Positions 36,503 through 48,768 of a DNA stretch of 64,000 nt are shown in pieces. This DNA is from Ligustrum vulgare. Its lineage: Eukaryota > Streptophyta > Magnoliopsida > Lamiales > Oleaceae. Position numbers and translations under genes: made by a program. Under the pieces are notes generated by a model. That model did no database searches. It saw nothing but the letters and a program-made list of their open reading frames with translations, and was not told the origin of the DNA. Each line of letters opens with the position of its first letter. Positions within the stretch are counted from its first letter, which is position 1. The stretch covers positions 6,217,501 through 6,281,500 of the forward strand of contig OY743189.1 of assembly GCA_963555705.1 (NCBI GenBank). The letters run 5' to 3'.

Positions 36503-36701
36503 TGTCAATGAGATCGAGATCAACGGAGATTAGGTCTTGATTAATGGCCTGATTATTTACCATAATTATGTATATTATTGTATTTACCTTATGTAGATTA
36601 ACCTAGTTGTATTTACCATATTTAGGTTAACTCTAACTATATGTAATCTCTATATAGTGCAAGTAATGAATCAATGAAATCATTCGATCAAAATCTTGTT
36701 A
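36503..36701 (+). repeat. Copia 5' LTR
   Basis: 199 bp beginning TGTCAATGAGATCG and ending CTTGTTA. It matches the 3' LTR except at seven positions. The ends are TG...TA and not the usual TG...CA. Confidence 0.96.
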
Positions 36702-36714
36702 TGGTATCAGAGCC
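36702..36714 (+). promoter_or_regulatory. Copia primer-binding site
   Basis: TGGTATCAGAGCC directly after the 5' LTR is complementary to the 3' end of plant initiator Met-tRNA, the usual copia primer. Confidence 0.96.
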
Positions 36715-39700
36715 TCCATCTAAGAGGACTCCCTGTGTGACGTTTTTCGGGGGCTTCTACGGTAAAGCTCAATTCGTAGTTTCGGGACTCACCTTGGTGG
36801 ACTACATCTTTGTGGTAGTCGTCGATTGTTCTGAGTCTATCTGTGTAGGCCATTCCAGCTTTTGTGTCGCCGATTGCAGTCGATGTATCGCTGATTTCAG
36901 AAATTTAATTGCTGAAATTTTCTGCTGTAGTGATTCTTCTTCGCTATGGTGCTTCCTTCTTCGCGTGGGCTCAACCGGACAGCTTGAAAGTGCCGAGAAA
37001 TTGGAAGATTCAGATCAGGTGCTTCGTTATTCTTCATATTCGGTTGTTTCATTATTTCTTTGTGTGGCTGTGGCTAAAGGATTGGGAGGTATAGACGTGT
37101 TCCTGTAGTAAATTTGGTTCTGGGCCTCTAGCATTATATTGGGCTATCAATAATTTTCTTTGGACTACCATATTATATTTAATTTTTTTTTTGGTTGCTT
37201 TATTGCAATTATTGTTTAAGAGTCATGTCTGTTGAAACATTTTGTGTTAAGTTTACGGGAAATAATTATTCAATATGGGAATTCCAGTTTAAGATGTTTT
37301 TAAAGGGAAAAGAGCTTTGGGGTCATATTGATGGGTCGTCTACGGCGCCTGAAGATGCTAAGGATCTCAACGCGTGGGAAACAAAGGATGCCCATATTAT
37401 TTCTTGGATTCTGGGATCTATGGAAGCACACATGGTTAATAATCTGCGTTCTTTCACTACTGCGAAAGAAATGTGGTAGTACTTGAAGCGTATTTACTAT
37501 CAAGACAATAATGCTCAGAGATTTCAGTTGGAGTTAGAAATTGCTAATTACACTCAAGGTAATCTTACCATTGAGCAGTGTTATTCTGGCTTTCTGAACT
37601 TGTGGAGCGAGTACTTGGGCATAATTCATGCTAAGGTCCCTGTGACGACATTATTAGCGTTACGAGAAGTTCATGAAGTTAGTCAGCGGGATCAATTTCT
37701 TATGAAATTACGCCCTGAATTTGAAGTTGCTCGGGCAGGTTTATTGAATCGTAATCCAGTTCCTTCTTTGGATATATGTTTGGGTGAACTTTTGCGTGAA
37801 GAACAACGATTGGCTATTCAGGCTACCATGGGAGGCGATATGTGCTCATCTAATGTAATGACTGTTGCATATACTGCCCAAGGACGAGGGAAGAGTAAAC
37901 TCCAGTGCTTCTGCTGCAAAGGATATGGTCATATTGCTCGTCATTGCCCTGAGAAGGTCTGCACTTAGTGCAAGCAATTAGGACATATCATCAAGGAGTG
38001 TCCCACACGACCTCAAAATCGTAAAGCTCAGGCCCTTCAAGCAGTTGCTCAGGGTCCTACTCCCGCAAGTTCACAAGTTAGCACCATCCAACCAAATCTT
38101 ACCCCAGAAATGGTTCGAAAAATGATTATTTCCGCCTTTTCTACATTCGGTCTAAAAGGTAAGGGTCAATCTATTTCTTCTCCCTGGCTTGTTGATTCAG
38201 GGGCATCGAATCACATGACAGGTAGTTCTGACTCTTTGCAAAACATCCGCAACTATAATGGCACACAACATATTCAGATTGCTAATGGTAGTACCCTTCT
38301 AATTACTGTTGTTGGTGATATTGGTTCTTCATTTCAGAAAGTTTTTATATCTCCAGGCTTATCTACAAACTTGATTTCATTTGGTCAATTAGTTGATAAT
38401 AACTGTGATGTGTGTTTCTCTCGTGATGGTTGTCTTGTGCAGGATCAGGGGTCGGGGAAGGTGATCGCGAAGGGGCCTAAAGTCGGAAGATTATTTCCAT
38501 TGAAATTTACTTTTCCTACTGCTTTATCTTTAGCTTGTTTTAGTGTTGGACTTAAACATGAGACTTGGCATAAAAGATTAGGGCATCCAAATACTTTAAT
38601 TTTATCTCATTTGTTGAAATGTGGTTTATTGGGTAATAAAGATCAGTCTCAATTATCAAATCTGTCTTTTGATTGTGCTACTTGTAAACTTGGAAAAGCA
38701 AGACTCTTCCATTTCCCTCTTATGGTAGTCGTGCTGATAAATGCTTTCAGATCATCCATAGTGATGTTTGGGGCATGGCACCCGTCACTTCTCATGCTCG
38801 TTATAAGTATTTTATAACATTTATTGACGATTTCAGTCGTTATACTTGGATATATTTTCTTCGCTCTAAAAGTGAGGTCAGCACCACCCTTAAGACTTTT
38901 GTAGCCTATATTGAGACACAGTTCTCTTCCAGGATTCAGATTTTAAGGTCTGACAATGGCGGGGAATATATGTCTCGTGACTGTCAAACCTTTTTGCAAC
39001 AGAAGGGCATTCTCTCACAACGATCTTGTCCATATACTCCTCAGCAGAATGGAGTAGCCGAAAGAAAGAATCGCCATTTGTTAGATGTTGTCCGAGTTTT
39101 GCTCTTGAAATCTTTAGTTCCACCGAGATTCTGGGTTGAAGCTCTCTCTACAGCTCTATACCTAATTAATCGACTTCATGTTCAGCATTTGGAATTTGTC
39201 TCGCCTCATTTCCCCCTGTACGGTATACATCCTGGATATGACATGTTGCATACTTTTGGATGTGTTTGCTTTGTTCATTTGCCTTCTCATGAACGTCACA
39301 AGCTTTCTGCTCAATCCGCACGGTGTGCTTTCATGGGTTATAGTATTCCTCAAAAGGGTTTTATTTGTTATGATGGTGTTTCTAATCGCTTTCGTATATC
39401 TAGGAATGTGGTTTTCTTTGAGAATCAATATTATTTCCAGCAACATGTTGTAACCCCTTCTGATTTGGCTCCACTCATTAACTTTGAGGATGAGGATGAT
39501 TCTCGATCTATTGAACGTTTTGAACCAGGTGTGGTATATCAACGACGAAGGCCTCCAACTCCACCACCCCTTCCTGACCCTGATCCCGTTCCTGGCTCTA
39601 CTGATCTTTGGCGATCCACTCGCGTTACTCGTCCTCCCGATTGGTATGGATTCTCTACAACTTTATCTCATATCACAGTTCCTACTTCTTATTCTCAGGC

Positions 39701-41515
39701 AGTTACCCAACCATGTTGGGATAAAGCTATGGAAGAGGAAATTCAAGCCCTACAGGAAAATCACACATGGGATATTGTTTCTTGCCCTCCTACCATCAAA
39801 CCTATTGGATGTAAATGGGTCTATTCTGTTAAGTTTCGCTCTGACGGATCGCTAGATCTCTATAAAGCTCGGTTGGTAGCCCTTGGTAATCGTCAAGAAC
39901 ATGGTGTGAATTATGAGGAGACTTTTGCTCCTGTTGCCAAAATGACAACGGTCCGAATTGTTCTTGCTATAGCTGCCTCCAAGGGATGGTCTTTGCGGCA
40001 GATGGATGTCAAAAAATGCTTTCTTACATGGTGACCTTAAGGAAGAAATTTATATGACGCCTCCCCCGGGCCTCTTTTCTTTGCCATCCTCTAATGTGTG
40101 TAAACTAAAGCGTTCGCTTTATGAATTGAAACAAGCTCCTCGTGCTTGGTTTGACAAGTTTCGCTCCACTCTTCTGGGGTTCTCATTTGTACGCGACCCG
40201 TGGGCAATGATAATGTTTTTTTTTTCAAGTGTGTGTGTGAGTACCCTACTCATTAAGCTTTCTAATTGACCCATGTAGCGAGCTTTCGGCCGGTGACTCC
40301 CAAGTTTCAAACTTAAGGCACCAAGTTTCAAGATACTCCTACGGGCTTAATTACTCGAGTCAAAAAGGCTTCGAGATAGGGTAATGCAATGCAAAAATTT
40401 TAAATGGGCTTAGAACTCTAGCATATGGTCATTACTTATACTTGGCGAAAGACACTCCACACAAAAATTTACTTCCACATGCATGGAATCACCACACGTC
40501 TAGGCCGTCTCCTTTACCGGGTCGACCACCCCCAAACTTATCTTACATTCGGATCAAGAGATTTAGAGATTTGGGAAACATTAGATAGGTTGATAAAAAT
40601 AAACAATACAATCTCACAACCTAGTTCATCTACTCTTTTAACCTCTTCAACCTTCAACAATTCTCAAACTTCACCAACAATCAATCATGACTATTGTGCT
40701 CAAGATAAATATGATCTTGCATGGATAAGCATTTTGTAAAAGTAGACACAAGTAGCATATTGGTCATAAATCATGAATCAATAACAATTTTAAACATCTA
40801 AGTAATCCTGGCCTGCAAGGCTATCTAACATGTCAATACACAATAAGAAATCACCCCCAAACTTGAAATGCACATTGTCCTCAATGTGTAAAATAAAATC
40901 AAAGTAAGAGGAAAGAAGTTACTAGACATCCCAAGATGTGGTAGGGCACTAATAAGTAGTCTTGGGCATGTGAAACTCTCATTGAAATCACCAACAATCC
41001 ACCCCCAAACTTGTGTTGAAACCTCCAATCAATTGAACACAAATTTCTCCAATGAGGCATTTCATCGAACACCTTGTGAGCATCCTATGAAAATACAAGA
41101 AAAGAGTAGATATTAAGTGGTGAATGATCCACAAATTAAAATTACATTCAACATCTCAATTCTAACTCATAAATCCAATATAATTTGCCCATCCACATCA
41201 ATATTAAATCACACTTGAAGATAAAATACAATATGCACCAAGTGATTTAAAAAATGAGTTTTAAGCAAGTTTTGACTTTGAAAGTTTGATACGAGTAAAT
41301 GTTAGAATTAAATGAGAGTGCATTGGAGCTATTTCACACTATCCAACTTGAGGAAAATAAATGTAGAAGATAGAGACTTGGCCCAACCAACTTATTTGCA
41401 AGAAAGTAAATAATATGCAAAAAATAAAAATAAAGCAAGTAAAGGATAGAGAATGGGTTGCCTCCCATTAAGCGCTTATTTTAAAGTCATTAGCTCGACT
41501 CTCCGCATAAGCACT

Positions 41516-42283
41516 TCATGGCACTCTAAACATAGCTTTTGATACCTTGCTCATTTTGCTTCTTTTGGCTTTGCCCCACTCTTCATTGATTCGAAATACT
41601 TGCACCTTGCCCCTTCCAATGTCATGGGACTTGCCTATTCCATCTAATTCGAACTCAACTAAATATACTTGCACCTCCTCAAGTGACTTAATCACAAAAT
41701 CAATTATTGGACAATCAATGAAGTTGAGAGAATTTGATTTGATCTCTTCCTCATTAATTGCCACTTCCTCATGTGATTCTTGTGTGATTAAATTGTCATT
41801 CTCTTCAAGCTCATCTTCTTTAGTTGATGTCTCCTCGGATTGAATGACCGATCCATAATTTGAATCCATGGACAACGGCAAGTTTTTCCTATTAATTCCC
41901 AAGAGTGGGTTATACCCTCACATTTGGAATCCTTCCCAATACATGGCATCCCCCATAAGCATATCATCTTCATCCAAATTGGCAAGCTCATTGTAATACT
42001 TTGCAAGTACCTTCTCATTCAATAGTGAAGGACCATCTCCCACAAGAGTGATGTCCTCATCCCAATCATCCGGTACACAATCTCCCAAGAGCATGTAACT
42101 CACATCCAATGTATCAATTGCTTGTTTTCGGCATTTCAAATAGTGTCTAAACCCAATAAGCTTCGACGTAATCAAATCATTCCCCGAAAACAAACATTGT
42201 CCATTACAATGCATCTTGTAACAAATTTCACAACTTGAATATTCTTCAAGCATGTATTCATCACCCATGTTGAGATTGTTCAA
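41516..42283 (-). CDS. Hypothetical acidic ORF of the nested element
   Basis: A single minus-strand frame of about 256 codons with only one internal TGA (41918-41920). It starts just after the primer site, where gag would be, but shows no gag motif. The first half has Cys-rich CEICYKMHCNGQC, then Asp-rich phrases (DDWDEDITLVGDG); the second half is Glu/Ser-rich (EETSTKEDELEENDN). I do not recognise the protein. It may be a family-specific ORF of this non-autonomous element or a chance opening. Confidence 0.4.
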
Positions 42284-42460
42284 TGCAATTGCTTTCCTAT
42301 TTTGCCAATATTAGAATCAAATATGCATAGAAAGAAAACCAAACACAAGAGAGATTAGAATTGTGGTGGTTAACCAAAGATAACAAAATAAAACATAAAA
42401 CAAAAATAATTACAAATTGTTAAAACTAAAACTAACTAAAGCAATGATCAAAGTAAAACA

Positions 42461-42479
42461 TTCCCCGGCAACGGCGCCA
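42461..42479 (-). promoter_or_regulatory. tRNA-Asp primer-binding site
   Basis: Minus-strand TGGCGCCGTTGCCGGGGAA is complementary to the 3' end of plant tRNA-Asp, the primer of Athila/Tat-type elements. It lies a few bases inside the LTR. Confidence 0.92.
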
Positions 42480-42485
42480 AAAACT

Positions 42486-44067
42486 TGTTCGCTCAAAATA
42501 GTGTACCGCAAGCGCACGGGTCGCGTAAAAGTAATAAAGTGGACTTTTTGAGTCCGGGTTGTCGATCACACGAGGAATGTATACTCAATTACACTTTAGT
42601 TAATTTAATCTTAACAAATAAAACACACAATTAAAGATGGATTTTGGAAAATAACTAAGAGTCTACTAAAGATGGAAATATGAAAATACTTGAAAGTCTT
42701 GGGGGAAAATGTGGTTGGGATTCATGGTTTCATTTTACCCTCGCCTAATTAATTTCTCAACATGCAAATTAACAAATTACTCATTTACAATGTTAGACCC
42801 GATTTTCCAAGTTTAGCCAATTACCTCTCTCAAGTGAAATTAACCCTAATCAATTGGTTTAACCTACTATATCTCTATGTTGATTAAAGCCCAATCGATT
42901 GCATTAACTCTTTGTGAAAATAGCTCAATGAATCATCTAGGGTTTAAGGTATATCTCTATCCTTAACAAGAACCTAGAGCATTTATTATTTGGTCTAAAA
43001 TGCACAATATCTCTCGATTATCATACACTTCACAAAACATATATTTGGTGATCAATCAAACACATGGAATAATCTCAATAACAAATACACATGAAATAAG
43101 CATTTAATCATCAAATAACAAATATTAAAACTAATCCAAACTAGGTTAAATTACTACCATAAATCCCAACACAATTAATTAGCCCATGTTATATAAATGA
43201 TACAAATGAGAATATTTATAACAATACATTGCAAGTTTGACAAAATAATGGAGAAAATACAAAGTTAAAGATAAAACCCTTTTTGAAGCTTGGCTATGAT
43301 TTCCCCAAATATTTCGTCACTTTAGATATATTCTCCTTGCTCTTGATTTGTTCCCTAAGATTTATCAAGTAGGTAAAAGAAAAAAAAAAGAAAAGACAAA
43401 GAAAAGAAAAAGGAAGAACAAGAAGAAAACGACAGCTGCTGGGAAAAAAAAAGTAAGAAGAAGACAGAATGACCCAGCTGCAGTCCAATTCAGGTTTTAT
43501 CAAGTGGAAGTTCCGAAAATTGCATCCTTGGTCCTTGAGGTTTGGAAGTTGAGCAAAATAGTCCCCAAACTCTATTTTTCTCTTAATTGATGTGTCCAAG
43601 CACAAAAATTTGTGGAAAAGTGATAAAACAGATTTTGAAATGTTTCCAAGTCCCTCAACTTTTATTTTGCAGCCCAAGTCCTCAACATTTGGCACTTGTG
43701 CACTTTGGTCCCCAACTTCATGTTTTTGTATGCGATCGATCCATTTTCACTGAAATTCATAAATTAAGCAATCATTTTGCTTTCTCTTGTGGTTTTATCC
43801 TTGAATTTGGGTAGTAGACCTTGATCCTCAACTTTTTGGGATGTTACAATTTAGTCCCCAAACTTTTGGTTTCTTTCAATTTGATCCTTGAACGTCAAAT
43901 TTGCTCCTCTTTACACTCAATTGCTCTCCAATCTTGTCCATTTTATTTTCAATTGAGGTTGTACCTAATTGTACAAGATAAACACAATTTATAAGTAGAA
44001 ATTCGCTCAATTTATCAATTAAATTTTCGATTTAAAAGCAAAATAAGTATGTAAAACACACTTATCA
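42486..44067 (-). repeat. LTR of the nested element (1582 bp)
   Basis: On the minus strand it starts TGATAAGTGTGTTTTACATA and ends GAGCGAACA just before the primer site. Its start is shared with the larger gypsy element (48769), so the two are relatives. The Lys-rich plus-strand reading at 43348-43590 is an A/G-rich stretch of this LTR, not a gene. Confidence 0.87.
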
Positions 44068-45097
44068 TCATTCACACAGAGTCAATATGATTCGTCTCTC
44101 TTTATCTCTAACACCAAGGCAGGTACTGTGCTTCTTCTGGTCTATGTGGATGATATTGTTATTACTGGGACTAACTCTGAATTGATATCTCAACTTCAAA
44201 ATCAACTGAAGGAATCCTTCAATATAAAGGATTTGGGTCCCTTACAGTACTTCTTAGGTCTAGAAGTGCTTTCAAGTCCAGTCGGAACTTACCTACATCA
44301 GCATAAGTATATGGAGGAGTTGATTAATTTGGCTGAACTTCAGGATGGTCGCCCGGTTGATACCCCCATGGAGGTGAATGTGAAGTATCGTAAGGAGGAG
44401 GGTGATCTTCTTCCTGATCCCTCTCTATACTGCCAATTAGTGGGTAGTTTAAACTATTTCACTATTACACGGCCCGATATTTCTTTTGCCGTACAACAAG
44501 TTTGTCAGTTTATGCATGCTCCACGACACCTTCATTTGGTCGCAGTTCAACGCATTATTCGATACTTGTTAGGTACACCTGATAGGGGACTTTTCTTTCC
44601 TGCCAAATCTTCGCTTCAGTTGGTAGGTTATAGTGATGCGGATTGGGTCGGATGTACTGATACTCGTCGGTCAATTACAGGTTGGTGTATGTTTCTTGGG
44701 AGTGCGTTAATTTCTTGGCGAAGTAAGAAGCAGGACCGCGTCTCTAAATCTTTCACTGAATCTGAGTATCGAGCTATGTCTTCAGTCTGTTCTGAGATTA
44801 TTTGGCTTCGAGGTCTTCTAGCGGAGCTTGGTTTTCCTCAGTATGAGCCTACTCCACTTCATGTTGACAACACTAGTGCCATTCAAATTGCTGCTAATCC
44901 TGTGTTTCATGAGCGCACTAAGCACATTGAAGTCGATTGTCACTCTATTCGTGAGGCTTATGATGGTCGCATTATAACTCTTCCTCATATCACTACTGAT
45001 GTCCAGACCACTGATGTGTTTACCAAGGCAATGACTCGACAAAGACATCAATTCCTTGTTAGCAAATTGATGCTCCTTGATCACCCAGCATCAATTT

Positions 45098-45106
45098 AAG
45101 GGGGGA
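45098..45106 (+). promoter_or_regulatory. Copia polypurine tract
   Basis: AAGGGGGGA directly before the 3' LTR, the plus-strand DNA primer; it overlaps the polyprotein stop codon. Confidence 0.93.
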
Positions 45107-45305
45107 TGTCAATGAGATCGAGATCAACGGAGATTAGAGCTTGATTAATGGCCTGATTATTTACGATAATTATGTATATTATTGTATTTACCTTATGTAG
45201 ATTAACCTAGTTGTATTTACCATATTTATGTTAGCTCTAACTATATGTAATCTCTATATAATGCAAGTAATGAATCAATGAAATCATTCGACCAAAATCT
45301 TGTTA
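45107..45305 (+). repeat. Copia 3' LTR
   Basis: 199 bp, the same length as the 5' LTR with seven substitutions and no indel; followed by the GAAAT target duplication. Confidence 0.96.
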
Positions 45306-45310
45306 GAAAT

Positions 45311-45990
45311 CAAGGATTTTAGAATAAGATGGGGAAGTTGGCAATAAGCATATCAAGAAGACAACCTGGACATAATTACCAATTAATATTGAAACCAACC
45401 CTCGTGAGTATGTGAATGCAATAATATCTAGGAGTGGGGTTCAGTTACCTAAAATAACTGTTGAGGAATATGAAAATAAAATAAAACAAGTTGTAGACAA
45501 GGAGCAAAAGATTGAGGAAGAGCAGAGGTCAGCTACAAAAGCATAAATATCCTTTTTGCTGAGGCTATGACTCAAATACTCTTTAAATGAAATTCATGAA
45601 AGAGATGCTGTCAAATAAGAGGTTTGAAAACTTTGAGAAAGTAGCATTGCGTGAAGAGTGTAGTGCAATTCTATAAAACATCCAGGTGCCTCGAATATTT
45701 GACATACCATTCCTTGCTACTGGACGAACCCTGATTGACATTGAAAAAGGAGAAATAATATTCAGAGTGGAAGTAGTTGTGCAAGAGAAAGGACACAACT
45801 TCAGGAAGGACAAAAGGCCAAATTATCCTCAAAACAACACTGCAAAAGACAAAATAATTCAAGAAGGAACTAAAAAGAGTTGAGAAGTGAAAAGTATGAA
45901 ATTGCAAGCAATGCAAGGCGTTAATGGATTCTTTCATGCCTCCATGAAGAAAAAGTGTAAAAGTTGAGCTTTAAACTATAAATAGAGCAC
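45311..45990 (+). pseudogene. Gypsy protease relic, continuation of the outer element
   Basis: Directly after the copia insertion the outer gypsy resumes: NPREYVNAIISRSGVQLP, the linker before protease in Athila/Tat elements, and at 45690-45765 the phrase IPFLATGRTLIDIEKGEIIF, the C-terminal strand of their aspartic protease. The active-site part between them is lost to frame changes. No reverse transcriptase follows. Confidence 0.75.
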
Positions 45991-48768
45991 TTATTGTGAG
46001 GCAACCGAATTTTTTCCTTCCTTCTATTTATTATGCGTTAAGTTATTTCATATTTGATATTAGATGCATGCATGATTGGTTACATGTTTAATTTTTGTTG
46101 TATGTTGACATTTTAGTTTTCATGTTAAAATAACTTTACATGTTTGACAATTTTGCATATTTAGGTATGTTTTTATTTTAGCATATTTAGGAAGAACTAG
46201 GCTATAATTGTCATTCCAAAAATATACACACGAGTTTAGACCACGAAGATAATATTTGGTAGAGCATAGCATGGATATGGAGTGATTTGAGGTTAAAAAC
46301 AGATTTGAAATTCAAATTAGGAAAAATTTCGGTCCTCTACTGGAACAACCATGCGGCCGCGCACGTATATTCTGGGCAGACGTGGAAAAATTAAATACTT
46401 TATTCATTCATTCAATTTATAACATAATATAACTATTTTCTCTCGCCAAATCATCCCATTTTTTATTTTTAGTCTTTAGTGCATATCCTCAACACTAAAT
46501 TGCATCAAATACCTTGCTCTTATCAACTCGAAATCCATTCAAAGGGATGAATTCTTTACCTACTTTAGAGATTATCCAAATTGTTGAAATTTTCTATGAA
46601 TTTGTGATATTTGAATTCATGAGGATTGAAGTATGGGTTTAGGTTAGTCATTGGTGTATGTGAATTATGCTTATTTAGGTACAATTTTTGGTTAACTCAT
46701 GTTCCCAAATCTATGCATATTCTTATATTTTCATAATGTATCCAAGTATATGGTGAAATGCTACAAAGAGATTTTTGTTCGTTTTTGAGAAATTCTCCCT
46801 AGCATATATCTTCATCACATGTTTATCTTTGAGTATGTGTTATTAGTTCATGAGTTGGTGCATTACATCGCATAAAACACATGAAAACCATGATTCCACC
46901 ACTGCAGGGCCACTGCAAGTCATTGCATCTAAAAATAGCTTCATGTCACCTACTTCTCTATAGTGTTTCACGACCCTATTGAACTCCAAATGCTCTGAAT
47001 TTTTAATATGTTGTAGACCATGTTATCAACTTTAACATATCAGAAGATGGCTCAGAAAAATTTCTATTTTTTGAGGTGATGTCAGGGCATGAATTTGTGT
47101 GTTCGACCATGTTTGAAAATTTAGGATTGTGCTTTATACTTAGTTTGGGGGTGTTTGTATTGAACTTTCTTAGTTTCTTTATTTTGTTTATGTCTTCTAA
47201 AGTTGTCTATCTCTTATTTGCAAGAATACACCACTCAAAACACCTCAAATCAAGCTGGAAAATGCAAGGAAATAGTCAAAATCATCAAAATAACATGAAA
47301 GAAAAAATTCAAAAGTTTACACCTCCTCTCCAAACCTGGGAAGTACCAAAACCCTCTCTTATGTATTACTTTTATGTATAATTGTCATACATTGTGGGCA
47401 ATGTATTGCTTTAGTTTCGAGATGGAATTCGGTGTTCCTCATTTGCAATAAATTTGATTTAGTTTAAATTTATTCAATTTTATGGGATATAATGCAATAA
47501 ATAAATAAATAAATAAGATAAAAAAATTGCCTATGATATAATTTGTATTGAATGTGTGCTTTAGTTGGAATTTTGGACAACATATGTACTTAAATTTTTT
47601 TCTCCTTGCTTATTCGTTTTGGACTTTTCCAAATCAGAGAACATAGCCATGATTGAATTATTACTTTGAAGAGATTTAATAAGCATATGTGGTGCAATTT
47701 TAAATTTTTTATACCTAGACTTGACTTTATGATTCATAACTTTTGTTCTAAAGACAATCCAACCATTAAACTTAGAAACCAAACTTGTTCAAGAGCAGTT
47801 GGGATGGAAGCTTTGGTATAGGTAGGCTTGAACGTTCGCGGGTATGAAGTTCCTAAAATGTATCTTTGGTAGAAGAGGTCGTGGTTAACGAGTATACGTC
47901 ATCACTAACACTCAATAAATGAGTCTTATTCTTCTCTTTGTAGCATTTTTTACTCGAGAAATTAAGTTTTTAAGGGTGTTCAAACCTGGTATCCTAAATT
48001 CATCTAAATTGGGAGCTATCAGCTTAAAGCTCGCTATATGGGTTAACTGGAAACTTAAGGGGAGAGAGGACTTACACATAAGATATAAAAACATCTTTAA
48101 TGATTTCTTTGTCGTCTTTTTAACTCAGGTAATTAAGTATTCAAGAGTTCTCTAAACCAGTGGCCTATCCACTGGCTTGGGATTCATCGATCCAAAACTC
48201 GTTACAGGGGTCACATAAAAAGAAAATGAGAAAAGTATTGCACCGCACAAACATGCGTAAGAGACAGGGACATAAAAAGAAAAACTCGTTCATTAAGAGT
48301 AAAATAAAATGCATTGGTTTGAGCTTTGACACTGAGACTTTAGAAACTAAAAGTATGGACTATGGAACTACTTGCCATCAATCTTTTAGGCAAACTTTGT
48401 GAGGAAAAATGTAATGATTGATGTTTAGAAACCGCATAAGTAGAAGGAACCTCGGGATTGAGAGAAAAACATTGTCTAACCACTTGGGATCAGGATTTGT
48501 GCATATTGAGCCACACTATGTTGAGTTTATTTTGATATGATTTTGCGTTTGATTTTGGCTATACACACATGAAAAGTGGGGCATCCTATAAGTAGTAAAT
48601 GATTTTTCTTATGCTGTCTGGTTTTCTCTTCTAAAGTGTATGATGGATACGAATTTTGAGGTATATGGTAGGAAAATCAACGTATTGAGTTTATTATACT
48701 TTTTTGAGTCTTTCTTCGAATTTTATTTTAGTTTTAAGTTAGATCAATAATTCTAGTTTGGAGGTATT
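45991..48768 (+). other. Non-coding 3' region of the outer gypsy element
   Basis: About 2.8 kb between the protease relic and the 3' LTR. It contains the TTTGGGGGTGTTTGT phrase near 47144 typical of the region before the 3' LTR in this lineage, and from 47750 on it matches the intronic fragment at 21150-22194. The small readings here (47076-47381, 47919-48402) match nothing. GAGGTATT just before 48769 is the probable polypurine tract. Confidence 0.65.

Larger units (their letters stand above)
40188..44067 (-). mobile_element. Nested one-LTR gypsy-type element
   Basis: Inserted in the copia reverse transcriptase with a perfect 5-bp duplication TCATT (40183-40187, 44068-44072); the copia reading on the two sides joins in frame once one duplicate is discounted. 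On the minus strand it starts with a 1582-bp LTR (44067-42486, TGATAAGTGTGTTTTACATA), then a tRNA-Asp primer site, then 2.3 kb of mainly non-coding sequence with several AAGTTTGGGGGTG phrases of Athila-like elements. The second LTR expected at the 40188 end is absent. Confidence 0.85.
37225..45099 (+). pseudogene. Copia gag-pol polyprotein, interrupted
   Basis: One polyprotein in order: gag from 37225 (FTGNNYSIWEFQFKMFL, two CCHC-type knuckles CFCCKGYGHIARHC and C-KQLGHIIKEC); protease WLVDSGASNHMTG (38190); integrase zinc region ETWHKRLGHPN and core with SDNGGEY and YTPQQNGVAERKN; reverse transcriptase from KWVYSVKFRSDGS, resuming after the insertion with LLVYVDDIVITG (44134, YVDD intact); RNase H with GYSDADWVG and SFTESEYRAMS. 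Breaks: TAG at 37477 and 37966, frameshifts near 38700 and 40015 (both one-base changes in A-runs), and the insertion at 40188-44067. The catalytic motifs I can check are unaltered, so decay is mostly by stops and indels. Confidence 0.94.
36503..45305 (+). mobile_element. Ty1/copia retrotransposon with nested insertion
   Basis: Two 199-bp LTRs (36503-36701, 45107-45305), a 5-bp target duplication GAAAT (36498-36502, 45306-45310), an initiator-Met-tRNA primer site directly after the 5' LTR and a polypurine tract directly before the 3' LTR. The gag-protease-integrase-RT-RNase H order is copia. A 3880-bp foreign insertion (40188-44067) brings it to 8803 bp; without it the element is about 4.9 kb, normal size. 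Seven differences between the LTRs (about 3.5%) indicate a moderately old insertion. Confidence 0.96.

Noticed and set aside
36674..37108. 144-residue plus ORF between copia LTR and gag
   Set aside because: It starts inside the 5' LTR and runs across the primer site; leader sequence, no conserved motif.
43348..43590. Lys/Arg-rich plus ORF
   Set aside because: Product of an A/G-rich stretch in the nested LTR.
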